Assembly (NCBI GenBank): GCA_012735575.1 | Contig: JAAYGY010000017.1 | Location: forward strand, 1 to 47,727 | Length of the DNA stretch: 47,727 bases | From: Clostridiales bacterium | Lineage (GTDB): Bacteria; Bacillota; Clostridia; Caldicoprobacterales; UBA3941 | Reading direction: 5' to 3' | In this document: positions 44,050 to 47,727 of the stretch, in pieces | Numbering within the stretch: the stretch's first letter is position 1 | How the letters are laid out: each line of letters starts with the position of its first letter | Made by a program: the position numbers and the translations under genes | The notes under the pieces: model-generated | The model's database searches: none | Told to the model about the DNA's origin: nothing | The model's input: only the letters and a program-made list of their open reading frames with translations

Positions 44050-45621
44050 TTATTCTTTTAGATCGTATCCAATAACCGTCCATATGCCATCTTCATCTTG
44101 TCTAACTAACCTTTTTAGATACACTCTAGATATTGGTGATTCATCCTTATCTATTACTACTATTACTTCATCATTAGTCTCATGTATGATTTTCATATCC
44201 TCCATATCAACAGGGAAATCACCTTCAATTCCGTCAGGATACATTTGTAGGCCAACAAAAGTCTGTGTTACTGCAAAAGGACTTAACTGCCAGGGTGAAT
44301 GACCCTCATCCACCTGCTTTTGATCATTTTCAACTATCTCCATATCTACCTCTACCAGTACTTGTGGCTGTTGAGGGAAATTATTAGGAATATTGACCTG
44401 TGCTTGGGTTTCTTCTGTTATTAAATCCTCATCACTTTCGGTAGCCTCATTATTATCATCCTCAATTTTATTTTCATCATTAGTTTCTTCCTCATGTACT
44501 ACCTGTGCGGGGGGTAAATCATTGCTATCATCATTTGAGGAAGGTGGATTTGCCAATCCCTTGGCATTGGTTAGACTAATTGCTCCAATTAAAACGACTA
44601 TTGCTGTGATTATAATCGTCCAGCTTAATGATGTTTTATTAAATTTCTTTATCATGATAATCCTCCTTTTAATTTCTGATTTATTTTTTGCCATTCCAAC
44701 TATTCCCGGGCGCCAATAGTTACTCGATAAAATCTCTACTAAGCTGATAATAGTATTTCCATAATTCTTTCGTCTTTCCGGTTCTAAAAGGGTTAGAACC
44801 TGGGCATCACATATAATTTCCCTATCTTTTCTCATTTTGCTAAAAGCATACCATACTATAGGATTGAACCAATGTAGTGACTGCACAATTATCATTAACC
44901 AGTTTTCTAGTATATCTCTTCTTTTAATATGCATCAGTTCATGAAGAAATATATGCTCCAGATCTTCATATGATAGACTCCTTAGCACATCTGGAGATAC
45001 AATAATCTTTGGCTTAAAATGTCCTATAAGAGAAGGCCCTTTTGATCCTGTACAGCATATGATACCAGGTATTTTTTTTACTTGTACCCTTCTTCTGCAC
45101 CGTTCTAAAATATTGATTATCTCGTAATCGGTACATCTAGGCATATTTTTGATTTTTTTCTGCAATGCAATATATACAAGTAAATTATATAATAAAACCA
45201 CTAATACACCTGTAACCCAAAGTAAATATAAGTATCTGATCCCAGTGTTTTTGAAAGAGTCAATATACTCTAGTTCTGAATTCTTAGCTTTAGCTTGTCT
45301 GCTTAGACTAACCTTAGTTTCTTCAATATTTTCCATTGATAAAATATCTTTTGAACTAGAATTAGCACCGGTTTTATCAGGCTCACCATAAGTATCAATA
45401 TTATTTAATGTATTTGTAGATACTAAATTAAAAATACTAAAGGATGACTGAGGAGCGTAGGGAACAACTAACCTTATAACTAGTAAAAACCATATATAAT
45501 AATGCCATGTTGCATTTAGCCTGTCCTTTAACAATGCTTTTGTTAAAAATATTATCCCGGCTACTACGCTTCCTGTAAAAGACATAGTAATTACTATTTG
45601 AAACAACCTATACAGGTTCAA
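44050..45621 (-). CDS. BlaR1/MecR1-like M56 membrane metallopeptidase
   Basis: 523 residues. Membrane helices near the start (about 8-28 and 35-52) and near 128-150 flank the M56 zinc protease domain, with IFLHELMHIKRRD (HExxH) near residue 228. A last membrane helix lies near 330-350. Outside, a Glu/Asp-rich linker of about 70 residues leads to a small C-terminal domain (about 425-523) that contains VDEGHSPWQLSPFAV. It is not the penicillin-binding sensor of true BlaR1: no SxxK or KTG motif. In this family a signal opens the protease, which ends repression by BlaI. TTG 45619-45621 is the start, behind GGGGGGTGAG, 28 bases after the blaI stop. Confidence 0.85.
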   Translation of the reverse strand: MNLYRLFQIVITMSFTGSVVAGIIFLTKALLKDRLNATWHYYIWFLLVIRLVVPYAPQSSFSIFNLVSTNTLNNIDTYGEPDKTGANSSSKDILSMENIEETKVSLSRQAKAKNSELEYIDSFKNTGIRYLYLLWVTGVLVVLLYNLLVYIALQKKIKNMPRCTDYEIINILERCRRRVQVKKIPGIICCTGSKGPSLIGHFKPKIIVSPDVLRSLSYEDLEHIFLHELMHIKRRDILENWLMIIVQSLHWFNPIVWYAFSKMRKDREIICDAQVLTLLEPERRKNYGNTIISLVEILSSNYWRPGIVGMAKNKSEIKRRIIMIKKFNKTSLSWTIIITAIVVLIGAISLTNAKGLANPPSSNDDSNDLPPAQVVHEEETNDENKIEDDNNEATESDEDLITEETQAQVNIPNNFPQQPQVLVEVDMEIVENDQKQVDEGHSPWQLSPFAVTQTFVGLQMYPDGIEGDFPVDMEDMKIIHETNDEVIVVIDKDESPISRVYLKRLVRQDEDGIWTVIGYDLKE

Positions 45622-45649
45622 TCCTACTCACCCCCCTGGACCAAGATAT

Positions 45650-46021
45650 TTACTCCAATAAACGCCTAAGCTCTTCAATCTCTTCCTGTGATAGTTTTTC
45701 ATTTTTAATGAAATTGGCCAACAACATTCCCACGGAACCATCATAAACCTTTTCCAAGAACAGTTTGGTTTCTTCCCTTACACATTCTTCTTGTGATACC
45801 AGCGGATAATATTTGTATGGCCTAGTACTCTTATCAACCTTAAGGGCTTCTTTGTTTACCAAACGGTTAAGTAAGGTATGAATAGTCTTAGGACTCCAGT
45901 TTGTATCCTCCTCTAATTGACTAATAACCTGGCTGGCTGTTAAAGGGGATTTATACCATAAAACCTTCATTACCTGCCATTCAGCATCAGAGATTTGGGG
46001 TAAATTACTAATTTCTATCAA
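45650..46021 (-). CDS. BlaI/MecI-family transcriptional repressor
   Basis: 123-residue winged-helix repressor. QISDAEWQVMKVLW, NWSPKTIHTLLNRLVNKEAL (recognition helix) and the C-terminal dimerisation helix are typical. Relatives bind dyads of the type TACA-N2-TGTA and are inactivated by proteolysis triggered by the M56 partner, which is the next gene. Two such dyads stand at its own promoter, so it is autoregulated. The start is TTG 46019-46021, five bases after TAGGA; AAGGAG directly abuts it, so the exact start is less sure. Confidence 0.9.
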   Translation of the reverse strand: MIEISNLPQISDAEWQVMKVLWYKSPLTASQVISQLEEDTNWSPKTIHTLLNRLVNKEALKVDKSTRPYKYYPLVSQEECVREETKLFLEKVYDGSVGMLLANFIKNEKLSQEEIEELRRLLE

Positions 46022-46028
46022 CTCCTTC

Positions 46029-46066
46029 CTACAAGTGTAGTCTTTAATTATATATTACACTTGTAG
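46029..46066. promoter_or_regulatory. Two BlaI-type operator dyads
   Basis: CTACAAGTGTAG at 46029-46040 and TTACACTTGTAG at 46055-46066. On the minus strand both read ACTACA-N2-TGTA. Centres are 26 bp apart. The second lies inside the promoter spacer, the first just downstream of the -10. Confidence 0.8.
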
Positions 46067-46080
46067 TCTCTGTTTGTCAA
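46052..46080 (-). promoter_or_regulatory. Promoter of the blaI-blaR1-like operon
   Basis: Minus strand TTGACA (46075-46080), 17 bases, TAATAT (46052-46057). Overlapped by an operator dyad. Confidence 0.8.
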
Positions 46081-46089
46081 TAGTTTTTT

Positions 46090-46257
46090 TTATTTATACT
46101 TATATTTTTTAGGGATCATTCCACCTGCTGTAATACAAGATAACTCAATGTCAAATATAGAGTCTTTATCCGCTTCCAGTCCATCTAAATCCATTTGAAT
46201 ATAATTAATGCTACAACCTCCCAGTATATTTGCAGACTTTCCATCTAAATATATTAA
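46090..46257 (-). pseudogene. Possible C-terminal gene remnant
   Basis: An open stretch of 55 codons without a usable start, bounded upstream by a stop. It encodes ...LDGKSANILGGCSINYIQMD and ends ...CITAGGMIPKKYKYK. The composition looks like protein, not chance, but I do not recognise it. A GGGAGG lies seven bases before an ATT codon. The rest of the long gap to 46610 (plus strand) has an inverted repeat at 46327-46373 and is otherwise AT-rich with no gene seen. Confidence 0.35.
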
Positions 46258-46326
46258 TTACTGCCTTTTTTATGTGACTATCTAATCAATATGACAGTAT
46301 TATTGTATTTAATTGATTTCAAGTCT

Positions 46327-46373
46327 CTTTCACACCACAGGTTTACCAGGTTATCTAAGCTCCTTTGTGAAAG
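46327..46373. repeat. Inverted repeat in the intergenic region
   Basis: CTTTCACA (46327-46334) and TGTGAAAG (46366-46373), perfect eight-base arms 31 bases apart. No T-run follows, so it is not an obvious terminator. Confidence 0.35.
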
Positions 46374-46610
46374 TCAAACATTTTATGATTTTATCTTTAC
46401 ATAATATACCCTGTATCTTTATGAAAAGTTTTCTTTTTTATAGATAAAAATAAATCTTTTTTGTTGTTCTAATGACATTTTTTGACTGCTATAGCTTTAA
46501 TGAATAATGTATCATGATATCAATTGAGTATTTGAGTTGCTATCGGAATAATGCTTAAGTTTTGATAAAGACTATAATTATTCAAAATTTAATTGTCGGA
46601 GGCGTTATTA

Positions 46611-47339
46611 ATGAACGAAGGTTTGGTTGTACTTGTCAGATCTACGATAGCCTTTTTCTCGTTGCTTATATTTACCAGGATAATAGGAAAAGAACAGATA
46701 AGCCAATTAACTTTTTTTGATTATGTTCTAGGAATCTCTATAGGCTCTATTGCGGCTTCATTGACTACAGACCTATCCAGTAGAGCGTGGCCCCATTGGA
46801 TTGGGCTTTTAACTTGGGCAGTTTTAGGTTATCTAATGGAGTTAATCACTATGAAATGGAGATATGCGGCTAAATATTTGGAGGGGGAGCCAACCATCGT
46901 TATTATGAATGGAAAGATCATGGAGAGCGCCTTAAAAAAGCCAAAATATAGAGTATCAGATATATTGGCTCTTCTCAGAAACCAAGGTGTCTTTGATGTG
47001 AATCAGGTCGATTTTGCTATAATTGAACCAAATGGGCAAATATCCATATTGAAAAAGCCGGAATATCAGAATGTTATTAATAAGGATATGAATATACAAG
47101 TCCCTCCAAGTGGTATCAGTACAGAATTAATCTATGACGGAATGGTCATAGAAGAGAATTTAAGGCAGCTAAATAAGGATATACCATGGTTAATGGATCA
47201 ACTCAGAAAAAATAATATCAAAGACGTGTCGGAAGTCTTTTTGGCGACTCTTAACCCAGCTGGTGATTTATATATTGATAAATATGATGACAAAATTACT
47301 AAAGTTACTGATATAGGCGACTACAAAGGGCCATACTAG
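46611..47339 (+). CDS. DUF421 (YetF-like) membrane protein
   Basis: 242 residues. Three N-terminal membrane helices (about 8-26, 35-52, 60-80), with FSLLIFTRIIGKEQISQLTFFDYVLGISIGSIAA as the family hallmark, then a cytoplasmic two-lobed domain (EGEPTIVIMNGKIMESALKKPKYRVSDILALLR, FAIIEPNGQISILKKP). The family is common in spore formers, in several copies; its biochemical role is not well defined. ATG 46611 is eight bases after GGAGG; the TTG at 46593 is upstream of that site. It is co-transcribed with the DUF4363 gene, ten bases downstream. Confidence 0.92.
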   Translation: MNEGLVVLVRSTIAFFSLLIFTRIIGKEQISQLTFFDYVLGISIGSIAASLTTDLSSRAWPHWIGLLTWAVLGYLMELITMKWRYAAKYLEGEPTIVIMNGKIMESALKKPKYRVSDILALLRNQGVFDVNQVDFAIIEPNGQISILKKPEYQNVINKDMNIQVPPSGISTELIYDGMVIEENLRQLNKDIPWLMDQLRKNNIKDVSEVFLATLNPAGDLYIDKYDDKITKVTDIGDYKGPY

Positions 47340-47349
47340 GAGGTATTAT

Positions 47350-47715
47350 ATGCGAAAATTTATAGTTATAGCTATTCCTATATTTACCCTAACTCTATTC
47401 ATTTTTATCATGTTAAGTGGTAATTTTCTAAAGAATTCACTACAAGAAAATCGTAACATTCCAAATCAGATCCAAATAATCGAAGAACATATAAATAATG
47501 AAAAATGGCAACAGGTTAGCAAGGAAATACAAAAATTAGAGGAAATATGGAATAAAACAGTTATGAGAGTTCAATTTAGTTCTGAAAGGGATGAAATTAA
47601 TTCTTTTACCATAAGCTTAGCCAGGTTACGCGGTGCTATTAAAGCAAAAGATAAATCTAGTGCTCTAATAGAATTATACGAAGCCTATGAACACTGGAAG
47701 GACTTAGGAAGATAA
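47350..47715 (+). CDS. DUF4363 family protein
   Basis: 121 residues. One N-terminal membrane helix (about 5-24) and a helical outside domain (IEEHINNEKWQQVSKEIQKLEEIW, then LARLRGAIKAKDKSSALIEL) that should form a helical bundle. DUF4363 genes usually follow DUF421 genes in Clostridia, so the pair probably acts together. AGGAGG is six bases before the ATG. The window ends 12 bases after its stop. Confidence 0.88.
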   Translation: MRKFIVIAIPIFTLTLFIFIMLSGNFLKNSLQENRNIPNQIQIIEEHINNEKWQQVSKEIQKLEEIWNKTVMRVQFSSERDEINSFTISLARLRGAIKAKDKSSALIELYEAYEHWKDLGR

Positions 47716-47727
47716 AAAAAATTATAT

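Noticed and set aside
1-47727. CRISPR arrays, insertion sequences, prophage or riboswitches
   Set aside because: I saw no regularly spaced repeats, transposase or phage genes, and no leader with a recognisable riboswitch or T-box core.

Overview
The window is AT-rich chromosomal DNA from a low-GC Gram-positive bacterium, most likely a spore former of the class Clostridia. Pointers to this are the strong GGAGG ribosome sites, many TTG and GTG starts, the uvrC-hprK-murB-rapZ-whiA gene order, a CwlD-type amidase, CdaA/CdaR, a DUF421-DUF4363 pair and a BlaI/BlaR1-type pair. I see no phage, insertion sequence or CRISPR array. Most genes are housekeeping genes on the minus strand. I count 36 protein genes, two tRNA genes and two gene remnants. 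Eight proteins appear to start at TTG and four at GTG, and many first in-frame starts sit inside the Shine-Dalgarno sequence and were moved downstream.

Layout. 110-5088 (minus): an operon mtrB (TRAP)-pfkA-pyk-thioesterase, then a terminator and rlmD. 5211-8681: dnaE. 8821-18738 (minus): a long tight run uvrC-HAD phosphatase-hprK-ROK glucokinase-solute-binding protein-murB-PHP phosphoesterase-rapZ-whiA-crh. 18833-22441 (minus): an ECF-type S component, a class B penicillin-binding protein with an FtsW/RodA partner, and tRNA-Arg(CCG). 22659-23057 (plus): a lone receiver protein that has lost its phosphoacceptor Asp. 23108-25988 (minus): cdaA-cdaR and cwlD. 26232-35805 (minus): a 2860-residue cyclic beta-1,2-glucan synthase and a four-helix membrane protein. 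35970-37067 (plus): ychF. 37125-40530: pepF, a small lipoprotein, an aldo/keto reductase remnant, a small membrane protein and tRNA-Val(GAC). 40789-43899 (minus): an iron-type alcohol dehydrogenase, a short-chain dehydrogenase and galM. 44050-46080 (minus): blaI/blaR1-like pair with two operator dyads. 46611-47715 (plus): DUF421 and DUF4363 proteins.

How the parts fit. The central theme is glycolysis and its signalling: glucokinase, PfkA and Pyk supply the flux. HprK senses fructose-1,6-bisphosphate in its family, and its likely partner here is a Crh-like protein that keeps Ser46 but has Thr in place of the PTS His15. A tryptophan-sensing RNA-binding protein (TRAP) lies at the head of the pfkA-pyk operon, which is an unexpected link. 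The second theme is the envelope: MurB, PBP/FtsW, CdaA/CdaR, CwlD, and a giant glucan synthase best known from Gram-negative bacteria.

The best leads are the TRAP-glycolysis operon, the Crh-like/HprK cluster without yvcK, the pseudo-receiver, the perfect 19-bp dyad on the S-component promoter, the hairpin between ribosome site and start of pepF, and the BlaR1-like protein whose sensor domain is not a beta-lactam-binding one. No wholly new system is proven by the sequence alone.
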